The translations under genes were made by a program, and so were the position numbers. A stretch of 64,000 nucleotides of DNA from DATJIG01 sp050260515. Lineage in GTDB: Bacteria; Pseudomonadota; Alphaproteobacteria; SMXQ01. Each line of letters opens with the position of its first letter. Within the stretch, counting starts at the first letter, position 1. The notes beneath the pieces are model-generated. The model did not search any database. It was not told where the DNA came from and saw only the letters and a program-made list of their open reading frames with translations. The stretch is taken from positions 124,001 to 188,000 of the forward strand of contig JBLNCI010000043.1 of assembly GCA_050260515.1 (NCBI GenBank). Direction: 5' to 3'. Shown in pieces: positions 43,388 to 52,433 of this stretch.

Positions 43388-44395
43388 ATGCTGCGTGCCG
43401 TGCTGTGCGTATCCGTCGCGTTGGCCGCCTCGTCCGTCGCTCATGCGGATGATTTCTACAAGGGCAAGACGATCAACATCGTCGTCAGCACCGGCCCCGG
43501 CGGCACCTACGACTCGATCGCGCGCCTGCTGCAGCGCCGCATGGGGCAGTACCTCCCCGGCAACCCGAATTTCGTCGTCCAGAACATGCCGGGCGGCGGC
43601 AACGTGCTCGCGACCAACTACATGTTCAACATCGCGCCGAAGGACGGCACTGCGATCGCGACCATCAACAACGCGATCCCGCTCAACCAGGTGCTGGATG
43701 GCCGCGGCGTCCGCTACGACGTGAGCAAGTTCAACTGGATCGGCTCGCCCGGCGCCTACAACACCATCGCCATGGTCTGGCACACCGCCGGCGTGAGGAC
43801 CATCGAGCAGGCGCGCGAGAAGGAGCTGACGTTCGGCGCCACCGGCGCGGGATCGAGCAACGTCATCATCCCGACCGCGATGAACAACACGCTGGGCACC
43901 AAGTTCAAGGTCGTGCTCGGCTACAAGAGCGTGTCGGAGATCTACATCGCCATGGAGCGCGGCGAGGTGCAGGGATTCACGACGAGCTACACCGGGGCGC
44001 TGATCGACCGCCCGGCGTGGTTCAAGGAGAAGAAGGTCGACATCCTCGCCCAGGTGGGTGCCGCGCGCGACAAGGACCTGCCCGACGTGGCCCTCGTGAC
44101 CGAGCTCGCCCCGACCGCCGAGGCGCGCGAGATCCTGAAGCTGATCTCCTCGCCCAACGCCTTGGGCCAGCCGTTTCTCGCCCCGCCCGACGTCCCCGCC
44201 GACCGCGTCGCGATGCTGCGCAGGGCGTTCGCCGACACGATGAAGGACAAGGAGTTCGCCGCCGAGATGGCGAAGCTCCACATCGACATCGCCCCGATCA
44301 GCGGCGAGGATGTCGCCAGGATCGTCCGCGAGACCATCAACCAGCCGCCCGACATCATCGCCATGGCCAAGGCGGCGATGGGCCCGCTGGAATAA
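43388..44395 (+). CDS. TTT-family (Bug) periplasmic solute-binding protein
   Basis: The 335-residue protein has a signal peptide (MLRAVLCVSVALAASSVAHA, cleaved before DDFYKGK). It shows VVSTGPGGTYDSIARLL, YLPGNPNFVVQNMPGGGN, FNWIGSPGAYNTIAMVW, GYKSVSEIYIAMERGEVQG and DVALVTELAPTAE, the Bug signatures. GGGGGA before the ATG sets the start. It follows the Rieske gene after 49 bp and precedes the bicupin gene after 42 bp, so the three are probably one operon. The ligand could be the oxygenase substrate. Confidence 0.93.
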   Translation: MLRAVLCVSVALAASSVAHADDFYKGKTINIVVSTGPGGTYDSIARLLQRRMGQYLPGNPNFVVQNMPGGGNVLATNYMFNIAPKDGTAIATINNAIPLNQVLDGRGVRYDVSKFNWIGSPGAYNTIAMVWHTAGVRTIEQAREKELTFGATGAGSSNVIIPTAMNNTLGTKFKVVLGYKSVSEIYIAMERGEVQGFTTSYTGALIDRPAWFKEKKVDILAQVGAARDKDLPDVALVTELAPTAEAREILKLISSPNALGQPFLAPPDVPADRVAMLRRAFADTMKDKEFAAEMAKLHIDIAPISGEDVARIVRETINQPPDIIAMAKAAMGPLE

Positions 44396-44437
44396 CCGAA
44401 AATCACGACAGACGGCGCATCAGGGAGACATTCAGCG

Positions 44438-45538
44438 ATGAGTCAGACGTTCGAGTTCACGCACCAGGAGCCTCCGAAGGAGTTCAAGCGGCCGAAGCCG
44501 TTCTACGACCAGTGGCAGGACGGCGAAGGCATTCCCGTCTACAACGCCTTCCATATCTCCGACCTCGCGACCCTGGAGCTCGCGCCGTGGAAGCGCTACG
44601 GCGGCAAGGCCGCGTTCGTCAACATGGAGGACCCGCACCTCACCGCCGCCATCGTGCTCGAGCTCGCGCCCGGCGAGACCCTGAAGCCGATGAAGCACAT
44701 GTTCGAGACGTGGTGCTACATCGTCTCGGGCCGCGGCGCGACCGCGATCCAGCAGAAGGGCCACCAGGATCAGACGGTGAAGTGGCGGCAGCACACGCTG
44801 TTCGCGCCGCCGCTCAACACCACCTACACGCACCGCAACGTCGAGACCGACAGGCCCGCGCGCATCCTGATGGTGCACAACGCGCCGTTGTGCATGAACC
44901 TCTACCACAACGAGGAATACATCTTCGAGAACGACTTCGTGTTCAAGGATCGCTACCGCGGCGAGCAGGGATACTTCAATCCCTCCCCCGAATTCCTCGG
45001 TGGCCGCATCTTTCGCACCAATCTGATCGAGGACTTGCGGGACTTCGGCCTCAAGGAGTGGAACGAGCGCGGCAAGGGCAACCGCACCATCTTCCTGTCG
45101 ATGAGCCACCACACGATCGGCGCCCACATCTCGGAGTTCGAGACCGGAACCTACAAGAAGGCCCATCGCCACGGGCCCGGGGCTCACGTCATCCTGCTGA
45201 AGGGGACCGGCTACTCGCTGGTGTGGCCCGAAGGCAAGGAGCCGACCCGAGTCGACTGGAAGCCGGGCACGATGTTCGCGCCCCCGGACATGTGGTACCA
45301 CCAGCACTTCAACACCGGCCCCGAGCCCGCGCGCTATCTCGCGTTGAAGTCCGTCGGCAATCCCGAGCACCGCATCCGCCTCGGCGCTCCGGGCCCGAAC
45401 ATGGACCCCGCGTTCGCGCAGCTCCACCAGATCGAGCACGAGGACGAGCCGGAGTGGATCTTCGACATGTACGTCGAGGAGCTGAACAAGCACGGCGGCA
45501 CGCTGCGCCAGGAGCGGCCCGCCTACCGCAAGACGTGA
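44438..45538 (+). CDS. Bicupin protein (gentisate dioxygenase-like fold)
   Basis: The 366-residue protein has two cupin barrels. The first (about 60-150) shows LELAPGETLKPMKHMFETWCYIVSGRG and APPLNTTYTHRNV. The second (about 225-315) shows SEFETGTYKKAHRHGPGAHVILLKGTGYSLVW and APPDMWYHQHFNTGPEPARYLAL. The second barrel keeps the histidine-rich metal motif (HRHGPGAH and a later HQH), while the first is poorer. Bicupins include gentisate dioxygenases and oxalate enzymes. Context between oxygenase and binding-protein genes favours a ring-opening or related step. GGGAGACATTCAGCG precedes the ATG. Confidence 0.85.
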   Translation: MSQTFEFTHQEPPKEFKRPKPFYDQWQDGEGIPVYNAFHISDLATLELAPWKRYGGKAAFVNMEDPHLTAAIVLELAPGETLKPMKHMFETWCYIVSGRGATAIQQKGHQDQTVKWRQHTLFAPPLNTTYTHRNVETDRPARILMVHNAPLCMNLYHNEEYIFENDFVFKDRYRGEQGYFNPSPEFLGGRIFRTNLIEDLRDFGLKEWNERGKGNRTIFLSMSHHTIGAHISEFETGTYKKAHRHGPGAHVILLKGTGYSLVWPEGKEPTRVDWKPGTMFAPPDMWYHQHFNTGPEPARYLALKSVGNPEHRIRLGAPGPNMDPAFAQLHQIEHEDEPEWIFDMYVEELNKHGGTLRQERPAYRKT

Positions 45539-45579
45539 GTCACGCCGCGTACGATCTCGTTCCGAGCGAGGAGTGAATC

Positions 45580-46743
45580 GTGAAGCTGTGCCATATCATC
45601 GCACTCGGAGCCGTCGCCACGCTCGGGCTGGTGGGCGGCGCCGTTGCCGCCGACCTGCCCAAGGCGACGCAGGCGATCCTCGCCAAGGGCAACTTCGACG
45701 CCTCCGTTCTGGCCGGGCTCGACGGCGAACTGACCGTGCCCGCGGACTGGCTTGCCCAGGCGGCGAACGAGCCCGAGCTCAAGGTGCTCGCGTCGTGGGA
45801 CCCGAGCCAGTTCCGCGACTTCGCCGCGCCGTTCCGCGAGCGCTACCCGCAGCTCAAGGTCCAGTACAACCGCGGCGGAACCTACGACCGCGGCATCAAG
45901 ACCATCGTCGCCTACAACGACGGGCGGTATATCGCCGACGTCCTCGGCAGCACCAGCAATGCGTGGATCAAGCTCAAGGAGATGGGCGGGCTCACCGATC
46001 TCTCCGACCTGCCCAACTACAAGGTGCTGGCGGACGGCCGCCACGATCCGGACGGGAAGTGGGTCGGGCAGAAGCTCGCGTTCCGCTGCATCGCCCACAA
46101 CACCGACAAGATCAAGACGGCCGACCTTCCGAAGACCTGGGACGACCTGACGACCAACCCGGTGTGGCGCAACGGCACACTCGCCATGCCGGACGTGCCC
46201 GATGTCTGGGTCGCGATGCTGTGGCAGGCCAAAGGCCCGCAGTGGACCGCAGACTTCCTCACCAGGTTGTTCAAGGAGGTCAAGCCGCAGCTCCGCAAGG
46301 AAGGGACGAGCGCCGGCGTCGGCCTCACCGCCGCGGGAGAGACCCCGGCGTTCATCGGCGCCGCCGACTATCGGGTGATGCAGTCGGCGAAGAAAGGCGC
46401 GCCCATCAGTTGGCACTGCCCCGAACCGGTGCCTGCGGCGATCTCGCAGCTCATGGTGCTGAAGGGAAGCCCCGCGCCCTACCGCGCCAGGATCTTCCTT
46501 AACTGGTTCCTGAGCCGTGAAGGCCAGGTGGCGCAGTACGTCACCGACTACTCGACCCCGGTCCACAAGGACCTCGAGCACGACCCCCGGTTCCTTCCCT
46601 ATCCCGACGAGATCATCGGCAAGGAGATCGCGCTCCGCGACGAGGTCCGGATGCAGACGCTCTACGATCAAATGATGGAGGTCTACGTTCCGCTGTGGAC
46701 CGGCGCCGGCGGCGCCCCGCGCGCGAAGGAGAAGGAGGAGTAG
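45580..46743 (+). CDS. ABC-type (iron/polyamine family) extracellular solute-binding protein
   Basis: The 387-residue protein starts at GTG with GAGGAG upstream and has a signal peptide (KLCHIIALGAVATLGLVGGAVAA). Signatures are LKVLASWDPSQFRDFAAPFRERYP, DVLGSTSNAW, LPKTWDDL and FLNWFLSREGQVAQYV. It is a paralogue of the gene at 60792-61931: both share LDxELxVPAxW, SWDPSxF and HCPEPVP, the last with a conserved cysteine. No transporter subunits accompany it. It ends the catabolic stretch and is followed by a REP pair. Confidence 0.9.
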   Translation: MKLCHIIALGAVATLGLVGGAVAADLPKATQAILAKGNFDASVLAGLDGELTVPADWLAQAANEPELKVLASWDPSQFRDFAAPFRERYPQLKVQYNRGGTYDRGIKTIVAYNDGRYIADVLGSTSNAWIKLKEMGGLTDLSDLPNYKVLADGRHDPDGKWVGQKLAFRCIAHNTDKIKTADLPKTWDDLTTNPVWRNGTLAMPDVPDVWVAMLWQAKGPQWTADFLTRLFKEVKPQLRKEGTSAGVGLTAAGETPAFIGAADYRVMQSAKKGAPISWHCPEPVPAAISQLMVLKGSPAPYRARIFLNWFLSREGQVAQYVTDYSTPVHKDLEHDPRFLPYPDEIIGKEIALRDEVRMQTLYDQMMEVYVPLWTGAGGAPRAKEKEE

Positions 46744-46770
46744 CGCACTCGCGCAACTCCGAAGATAGTT

Positions 46771-46861
46771 TTTGTCATGGCCGGGCTTGCCCCGGCCATC
46801 CACGTGTTCGAATCATAGACGAAGAAGAACGTGGATGCCCGCATTCGCGGGCATGACGGAA
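46771..46861. repeat. REP doublet (inverted pair, REPIN-like)
   Basis: Two REP-like hairpins face each other: GTCATGGCCGGG-CTTG-CCCCGGCCATCCACGT at 46774-46805 and its inverted relative at 46829-46857, with 23 bp between. The outer ends (TTTTTGTCATG and CATGACGGAAAAA) are also complementary. The unit lies between convergent genes and could also terminate both transcripts. Confidence 0.8.
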
Positions 46862-46871
46862 AAATGCTATC

Positions 46872-47471
46872 TCAAATCCCCGTCACGAACCGAGCCATGA
46901 CGACGAGGATCGCGATCTGCATCGCGCCCTGCGAGGCGACGACGTAGATGTAGCGCTTCATCAGGCGCCCGATGCGCGCGCCGTCGGGCGCGGGCTTGCG
47001 CACCTCGAAGTACACCAGCAGATTCGTCGGCAGCAGGATGAACAGCCCCTGGACCGTCAGGATCGCGACGATGACCAGCGCCGCCAGCACCCACCAGAAC
47101 TGCGGGTAGTCCATGTCGAGATAGCCGCTCTGCCTCGCGAGGAACCAGCCGGCGGTGGTCGTCATCGTCGAGACGGTCGGCAGCAGGAACAGCGTCTTCG
47201 GCATCAGCCGGGCGATGAACGCGCGCCGCGCCGGGAACGGCATCCCGCGCATCACCGGCCCGACGACGAAGCCCATGAACAGGTCGATGCCGGTCCACAG
47301 CACGCCGGAGGCGACGTGAACGAAGTTGAGGAACCAGTGCGCGCCGCTCAGGATCGCCGCGACCATGACGCCGAGCGCCAGCGCGCACCACACCAGGTTG
47401 AACAGCCGGATCGGCGGCGCGCCGGCGATCGGATCGAACGGAACGGCTTGAGCGGTCGCGGCTTGGTCCAT
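46872..47471 (-). CDS. Integral membrane protein (CopD/PuuD-like)
   Basis: The predicted 199-residue protein has about five membrane helices: LFNLVWCALALGVMVAAILSG, HWFLNFVHVASGVLWTGIDLFMGFVVGPV, TLFLLPTVSTMTTTAGWFLA, WWVLAALVIVAILTVQGLFILLP and YVVASQGAMQIAILVVMA. The HVASGVLWTGIDLFMGFVVGPVMRG segment resembles the heme-binding helix of CopD and urate-oxidase-type membrane proteins. The histidine could bind heme. No cytochrome domain is attached. The function is unknown. Confidence 0.8.
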   Translation of the reverse strand: MDQAATAQAVPFDPIAGAPPIRLFNLVWCALALGVMVAAILSGAHWFLNFVHVASGVLWTGIDLFMGFVVGPVMRGMPFPARRAFIARLMPKTLFLLPTVSTMTTTAGWFLARQSGYLDMDYPQFWWVLAALVIVAILTVQGLFILLPTNLLVYFEVRKPAPDGARIGRLMKRYIYVVASQGAMQIAILVVMARFVTGI

Positions 47472-47558
47472 CGTGCTCCCCTGTGCTGCCCGGCGATCTT
47501 GGCGCGCGCCGCACGACGCCGTAAAGAGGGTGCGGCGATCGGATGGCGCGTCGGTTGC

Positions 47559-48365
47559 CTAGTCGAGATAGCGCCGCGCAAACGCGATCACGTCGCCGCC
47601 CCAGATCGCCGCGCCGTCCGCGCCGAACAGCTCGTGGCCCGCGGGATTCGATGTCTGCCGCGGCGGCGTGTAGGGCGGGTAGATCTTCGCCTCGTGGGGG
47701 AGCCCGCGCTGCGTCATCGCTTCGTCGAGGGCCGTGACGGATTCCGTCGTCCGATCATTCGCGGCGACGAGCAGCAGCATCGGCGCTCGGGCATGCTCGG
47801 CGGCGTCGACGAGCGCGTTCCGCAGGGCGGCGCTGCGCTTCCACGTCAAGGCGCCGCCAGCGAGGTCGATCGCGACCTTGAACGCGTCGGTTCGGCTGGC
47901 GGAAAACACCGTGACGATGCCGCCGAACGAGTGCCCGGACACGCCGATGCGGCCGCTGTCGACGAACGGCACGGTCCGCAAGTACTCGGCCGCGGCGATC
48001 ACGTCGTCGGCCTCGTCACGCAGGCGATTGATGAAGACCGTGCCGACGTCCTTGCCGACCGCCTCGCGGAACGTGAGGCCGTCCGACGTCCCATAGCCCC
48101 GGCGCTCCGGCACGAGCACGACGAATCCCGCCTTCGTGTAGACCGCGGCGATCCGCACCCACGGCACGGACTGCCGCTCGTGTCCCTCGCGCGAGCCGTG
48201 ATTGTAGACGATGGCCGGAAACGGCCCGTCGCCGGCGGGCTTGTAGAGATAGGCCTGGATGCGGAGATCGCCGCTTCGGTAGAACACCTCGGTGTAGGGC
48301 TTCGCGTCCTCGGCGTGCGCCGCGGACGCGGTGCCCAACAGCAGCAGCGCGAAGATGCCTCTCAC
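47559..48365 (-). CDS. Secreted alpha/beta hydrolase
   Basis: The 268-residue protein begins with a signal peptide (RGIFALLLLGTASAAHA) from a GTG start that has GGGGG five bases upstream. An ATG 24 bp earlier is the alternative. The mature part is an alpha/beta hydrolase: AIVYNHGSREG for the oxyanion loop, the nucleophile Ser in VSGHSFGGIVTVF, an Asp in LVAANDRTTES and a His in NPAGHELFG. The pattern is of the dienelactone hydrolase-like or prolyl oligopeptidase-like group acting in the periplasm. The substrate is unknown. Confidence 0.87.
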   Translation of the reverse strand: MRGIFALLLLGTASAAHAEDAKPYTEVFYRSGDLRIQAYLYKPAGDGPFPAIVYNHGSREGHERQSVPWVRIAAVYTKAGFVVLVPERRGYGTSDGLTFREAVGKDVGTVFINRLRDEADDVIAAAEYLRTVPFVDSGRIGVSGHSFGGIVTVFSASRTDAFKVAIDLAGGALTWKRSAALRNALVDAAEHARAPMLLLVAANDRTTESVTALDEAMTQRGLPHEAKIYPPYTPPRQTSNPAGHELFGADGAAIWGGDVIAFARRYLD

Positions 48366-48446
48366 CACGTCCCCCGTCGCAGCGCGCATTCCTACCGGCT
48401 TGCCGTGGACCACCTAGCCGTCGCTATCAGTGTGAACTGGAACGGG

Positions 48447-49505
48447 TCAGCCCGCCAGCGCCCGCGCGGGCGCTCCATCGCCGCCTGCGTTTTCCTCGCG
48501 CCCATCGAGCACCTCCGCCGGAATCTGGGCGATGGCCGCGCGCAGCACGTCGGGTCCCGCGCCGGGCTTGTGGCCCTGCTCCGCGAGCGTGCGGCGCCAC
48601 AGGCGGCCGCCCGGCTGGCCGGCGAACAGGCCGTGGATGTGCCGCCCGAGGCGGTGGAACGGCACACCCTTGCGCGCCAGTTCGTCGGCGTAGCCGATCA
48701 GGCCGTCGACGATCTCGCGGCGGGTCGGAACGGGCCCGTCGCCTGCGAAGATGTCGCGGTCGGCGCGCGCCAGAAGATACGGGTTGTCGTAGGCGGCGCG
48801 GCCGATCATCACCCCGTCGACATGGTCGAGGTGCGCGCGCGCGGCCTCCAGCGTCAGGACACCGCCGTTGATGGCGATCTCGAGCTGCGGGAAATCGCGC
48901 TTGAGCCGGTAGACGCGCGGATAGTCGAGCGGCGGGATCTCGCGGTTTTCCTTCGGCGACAGACCGCTGAGCCACGCCTTGCGGGCGTGGATGGCGAAGC
49001 TGGTGACGCCCACTGCCGACACGCGCTCGACGAAGGCGACCAGCTCCTCGTAGGAATCCTTGTCGTCGATGCCGATGCGGGTCTTGACCGTGACCGGCAG
49101 CGGGCTCGCCGCGATCATCGCCGCGCAGCACTCGGCGACCAGCGCGGGCTCGGCCATCAGGCAGGCGCCGAAGCGCCCGGTCTGCACTTTGTCCGACGGG
49201 CAGCCGACGTTGAGGTTGATTTCGCCGTAGCCGGACGAGTCCACGAGCCCGGCGGCATGGGCGAGCTGCTTCGGGTCGGAGCCGCCGAGCTGCAGCGCGA
49301 CCGGGCTCTCGCGGGCATCGAACGCCAGGTGCCGGTCGGCGTCGCCGTGGACCACCGCCATCGCCGTGATCATCTCGGTGTAGAGCAGCGTTCGCCGGCT
49401 GATCAGGCGCAGGAAATAGCGCGCATGGCGGTCCGTCCGATCCATCATCGGCGCGACCGAGAGGCGGCGGGACAGGGGTGCCGAGGCGGATGCCGGCGTC
49501 GTCAT
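48447..49505 (-). CDS. dusA: tRNA-dihydrouridine synthase A
   Basis: The 352-residue flavoprotein is a DusA: RRLSVAPMMDRTDRHARYFLRLIS at the N-terminus, VALQLGGSDPKQLAHAA, EINLNVGCPSDKVQTGRFGACLM with the catalytic cysteine, VTVKTRIGIDD, FAIHARKAWLSGLSPKENR and VMIGRAAYDNPYLLA. It reduces U20/U20a in the tRNA D-loop with FMN and NADPH. The start MTTPASA is chosen by family length, though the frame is open upstream. The C-terminal 20 residues are extra. Confidence 0.95.
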   Translation of the reverse strand: MTTPASASAPLSRRLSVAPMMDRTDRHARYFLRLISRRTLLYTEMITAMAVVHGDADRHLAFDARESPVALQLGGSDPKQLAHAAGLVDSSGYGEINLNVGCPSDKVQTGRFGACLMAEPALVAECCAAMIAASPLPVTVKTRIGIDDKDSYEELVAFVERVSAVGVTSFAIHARKAWLSGLSPKENREIPPLDYPRVYRLKRDFPQLEIAINGGVLTLEAARAHLDHVDGVMIGRAAYDNPYLLARADRDIFAGDGPVPTRREIVDGLIGYADELARKGVPFHRLGRHIHGLFAGQPGGRLWRRTLAEQGHKPGAGPDVLRAAIAQIPAEVLDGREENAGGDGAPARALAG

Positions 49506-49612
49506 GCGCCGCAGTCTACCCCGCCGTGCGCTTGCGTCGCCACGCCGCGCTTGTCCCCTCGCCGCCCCGGTCCCACAATCCGAGGCCCTCAAGCGAGGCC
49601 CAACCGGCCGTC

Positions 49613-51220
49613 ATGATCGACACCCTCCAGATCCTGCTGTCGCTGCTGGTCGTCGTCGGCGCCGTCGCCGTCGTCGCGAAGCGGCTCGAGATCCCGTCGC
49701 CGATCCTGATGGTCGCCGCCGGCATTGTGCTGGCGCTGATCCCGGGCCTGCCGACCATCGAGCTCGCGCCGGAATTCGTGCTGCTGCTCGTCCTGCCGCC
49801 GCTGATCTACTCGGCCGCGGTCGCCATGAGCTGGCGCGAGTTCCGCTTCAACCTGCGGCCGATCGCGCTGCTCGCGGTCGGCGCCGTCGTCGTGACGACG
49901 GCCGCCGTCGCCGCCGCGGCCCATTGGCTGCTCGGTCTGCCGTGGACCGTCGGATTCGTCCTCGGCGCGATCGTGTCGCCGCCGGACACCGTGGCGCCCC
50001 TCGCCATCGCCCGGCGGCTCTACATCCCGCGCCGGCTGCTCGTCGTCCTCGAGGGCGAGGGCCTCGCCAACGACGCGACGGCGCTGATCCTGTACCGGTT
50101 CGCGGTCGCCGCCGTGGCCACCGGCGCGTTCAGCTTCCCGCATGCGGTCGGGACCTTCGGCGCGATCGTCGTCGGCGAGCTGGCGTGGGGCCTCGTCGTC
50201 GGCTGGGGAATGCTGCGGCTCAGGCGGTGGGTCGGAGATCCGCGGGTCGAGATCCTGCTGTCGATCCTGACGCCGTACCTCGCGTTCTGGGTCCCCGAGC
50301 ACCTCGGTGGCTCAGGCGTGCTCGCGACCGTTACCGCGGGGCTTTACATCAGTTGGAACGGGCTGCGGCTGATCAGCGCCGCGACACGCCTCCAGGGAAT
50401 ATTTTTCTGGGACTTCCTGGTCTATCTCATCGAAGGCCTGGTGTTCGTCATCACCGGTCTGCAGACGCGCACGCTCATCGGCCAGATCGGCGACCACACG
50501 ACGAGCGAGCTCGTGACCTCCATCGTGGTGGTGAGCGCGGTCGTGATCGCGACCCGATTCCTGTGGGTGTTCCCCGCCACGTACGTGCCGCGCTGGATCG
50601 TGCCGGGACTCGCCAAGCGCGACCCGCCACCGCCGTGGCAGATGCCGTTCGCCCTCGCCTTCACCGGCGTGCGCGGCGTGGTGTCGCTGGCGGCGGCACT
50701 GGCGATCCCGCTGACCACCGCGAGCGGCGCGCCGTTCCCGAACCGCGACCTGATCCTGCTGCTGACGTTCGCGGTCATCCTGGTGACGCTGGTCGGCCAG
50801 GGGCTGATGCTGCCGACGGTGATCCGCGCGCTGGGGCTCGCCCACAGCGGCCGCGCCGAGCGGCGCGACGAGCGCCACGAGGAGCACATCGCCCGGCGCG
50901 AGGCGCTGCACGCGGCGCTCGATCGCATCAACGAGGTCGCGGCGGAGCGCAAGCTGCCCCACGACGTGGTCGAGCCGCTCAGGATGCGCGTCCGCGACCG
51001 TATCCGCCACCTCGAGGACCTGAGCGACGGGGACGACGGTCACAAGAAACTGAGCGATCTCCGGGACTCGGTCGAGTGCCTGCTGATCACGACGGAGCGC
51101 GAGCACGTCAACCATCTCTTCCGCAATGGCAAGATCAAGGACGAGGCGCGCCGCCGGATCGAGCGCGACCTCGATCTGCGCGAGGCCCAGCTCCGCAACG
51201 CCATCGGCGACGACGACTGA
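49613..51220 (+). CDS. CPA1-family Na+/H+ antiporter
   Basis: The 535-residue protein has about 12 membrane helices followed by a soluble helical tail (about 420-535) rich in charged residues. CPA1 signatures are PPLIYSAAVAMSWREFR, GAIVSPPDTVAPLAIA (the DT-type ion site), LEGEGLANDATALILYRF and FTGVRGVVSLAAALAIPL. It exchanges Na+ or K+ for protons across the inner membrane. The tail may regulate activity. It diverges from dusA and converges on the RlmI-like gene with a 4-bp gap. Confidence 0.93.
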   Translation: MIDTLQILLSLLVVVGAVAVVAKRLEIPSPILMVAAGIVLALIPGLPTIELAPEFVLLLVLPPLIYSAAVAMSWREFRFNLRPIALLAVGAVVVTTAAVAAAAHWLLGLPWTVGFVLGAIVSPPDTVAPLAIARRLYIPRRLLVVLEGEGLANDATALILYRFAVAAVATGAFSFPHAVGTFGAIVVGELAWGLVVGWGMLRLRRWVGDPRVEILLSILTPYLAFWVPEHLGGSGVLATVTAGLYISWNGLRLISAATRLQGIFFWDFLVYLIEGLVFVITGLQTRTLIGQIGDHTTSELVTSIVVVSAVVIATRFLWVFPATYVPRWIVPGLAKRDPPPPWQMPFALAFTGVRGVVSLAAALAIPLTTASGAPFPNRDLILLLTFAVILVTLVGQGLMLPTVIRALGLAHSGRAERRDERHEEHIARREALHAALDRINEVAAERKLPHDVVEPLRMRVRDRIRHLEDLSDGDDGHKKLSDLRDSVECLLITTEREHVNHLFRNGKIKDEARRRIERDLDLREAQLRNAIGDDD

Positions 51221-51224
51221 CCCC

Positions 51225-52424
51225 TCAGTCGAGCTGGAGCACCAGCGCCTTGAGATACGCGCTCTCGGGCAGCTCGGGATGGACCGGATGATCCGGCCCC
51301 GCTCCCGCCGAGCGGATGATGCGCCCGGAGCGATCGGCGGAGTGTATGCCGCGGGCGATTTCCTCGTGGAACCGCGCGGGCTCGATGTTGTGGGAGCACG
51401 ACGCGCACAACAGGAACCCGCCCGGCTCGACCAGCGACGCCGCGAGCCGCGCCATCTTGCGGTAGCCCTTGGCGCCCGTCGCGAGATCGGCGCGCGAGCG
51501 GACGAACGGCGGCGGATCGGCGATGACGACGCCGAAGCGCTGGCGGGCCTCCGCAAGCCGCTCCATCTCGCCAAACACCTCGGCACGGGTGAACGTCACC
51601 CGCTCGGCGAGGCCGTTGAGCTCGGCCGCCTTCGCGGCGATCGCGAGGCTGCCTTCGGAGCGGTCCACGGCCGTCACGTGCTCGGCGCCGGCCTTGGCGC
51701 AGGCGAGCGCGAAGCCGCCGGCGTAGGTGTAGAAGTCGATCACGCGACGGCCCTTCGCGAGCGAGGCCATGAACGCGCGGTTGTCGCGCTGGTCGAAGAA
51801 CCAGCCGGTTTTCTGGCCGCCCGTGGGGTCGGCGAGGTAGCGCACGCCGTTCTCGATCAGCTCTATCGGCCCGTCGAGCGTCCCCGCGAGCACCGAGGTG
51901 TCGCGCGGCAGGCCTTCGAGCTCCCGCACCGGGCTGTCGTTGCGCCCGACGACGGCGCGCGGCGCGAACCGCTCGGCGAGGACGTCGAGCAGCATCGGCA
52001 TGAGGCCCTCGGCGCCGGCGGTGTTGGCCTGCACGACGAACACGTCGCCGAACCGGTCGACGATCAGTCCGGGCAGCCCGTCGGCCTCGGCGTGGACGAG
52101 CCGGTAGTGCGGGACGACGAACAGCGTCTCGCGCAGCGCGAGGGCACGGTCGATCCGCGCCGCGACGAAGCCGCGGTCGATCGGCACGCCCGTGCGCGGC
52201 GCGAGCACGCGGACGGCGATCAGACTCTTCGGGTTGAAGAACGCCGTGGCGATGCCGCGACCGTCCGCCCCGACGACGTCGACGATGGTGCCGGGCCGCA
52301 GAGCCTTGGTCGCCGGATCCATGGCGACCTCGTTCGAGTAGACCCAGGGGTGCCCGAGCCGGGCGCGCTTGTCGCCCGATGCGAGCCGGACTGTCGGCCG
52401 ATGGGTGGAGGATTCTGTGGGCAT
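51225..52424 (-). CDS. RlmI-like class I rRNA methyltransferase
   Basis: The 399-residue protein has an N-terminal PUA-type domain (VRLASGDKRARLGHPWVYSNEV, residues 11-32), a middle domain with GLIVDRFGDVFVVQ, and the SAM domain with VIDFYTYAGGFALACAKAGA, VTAVDRSEGSL and VIADPPPFVRS. This is the RlmI (23S rRNA m5C1962) architecture. It is the last gene of a tight four-gene minus-strand operon, starting 9 bp after the photolyase gene. Confidence 0.92.
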   Translation of the reverse strand: MPTESSTHRPTVRLASGDKRARLGHPWVYSNEVAMDPATKALRPGTIVDVVGADGRGIATAFFNPKSLIAVRVLAPRTGVPIDRGFVAARIDRALALRETLFVVPHYRLVHAEADGLPGLIVDRFGDVFVVQANTAGAEGLMPMLLDVLAERFAPRAVVGRNDSPVRELEGLPRDTSVLAGTLDGPIELIENGVRYLADPTGGQKTGWFFDQRDNRAFMASLAKGRRVIDFYTYAGGFALACAKAGAEHVTAVDRSEGSLAIAAKAAELNGLAERVTFTRAEVFGEMERLAEARQRFGVVIADPPPFVRSRADLATGAKGYRKMARLAASLVEPGGFLLCASCSHNIEPARFHEEIARGIHSADRSGRIIRSAGAGPDHPVHPELPESAYLKALVLQLD

Positions 52425-52433
52425 GGAAAGGAC

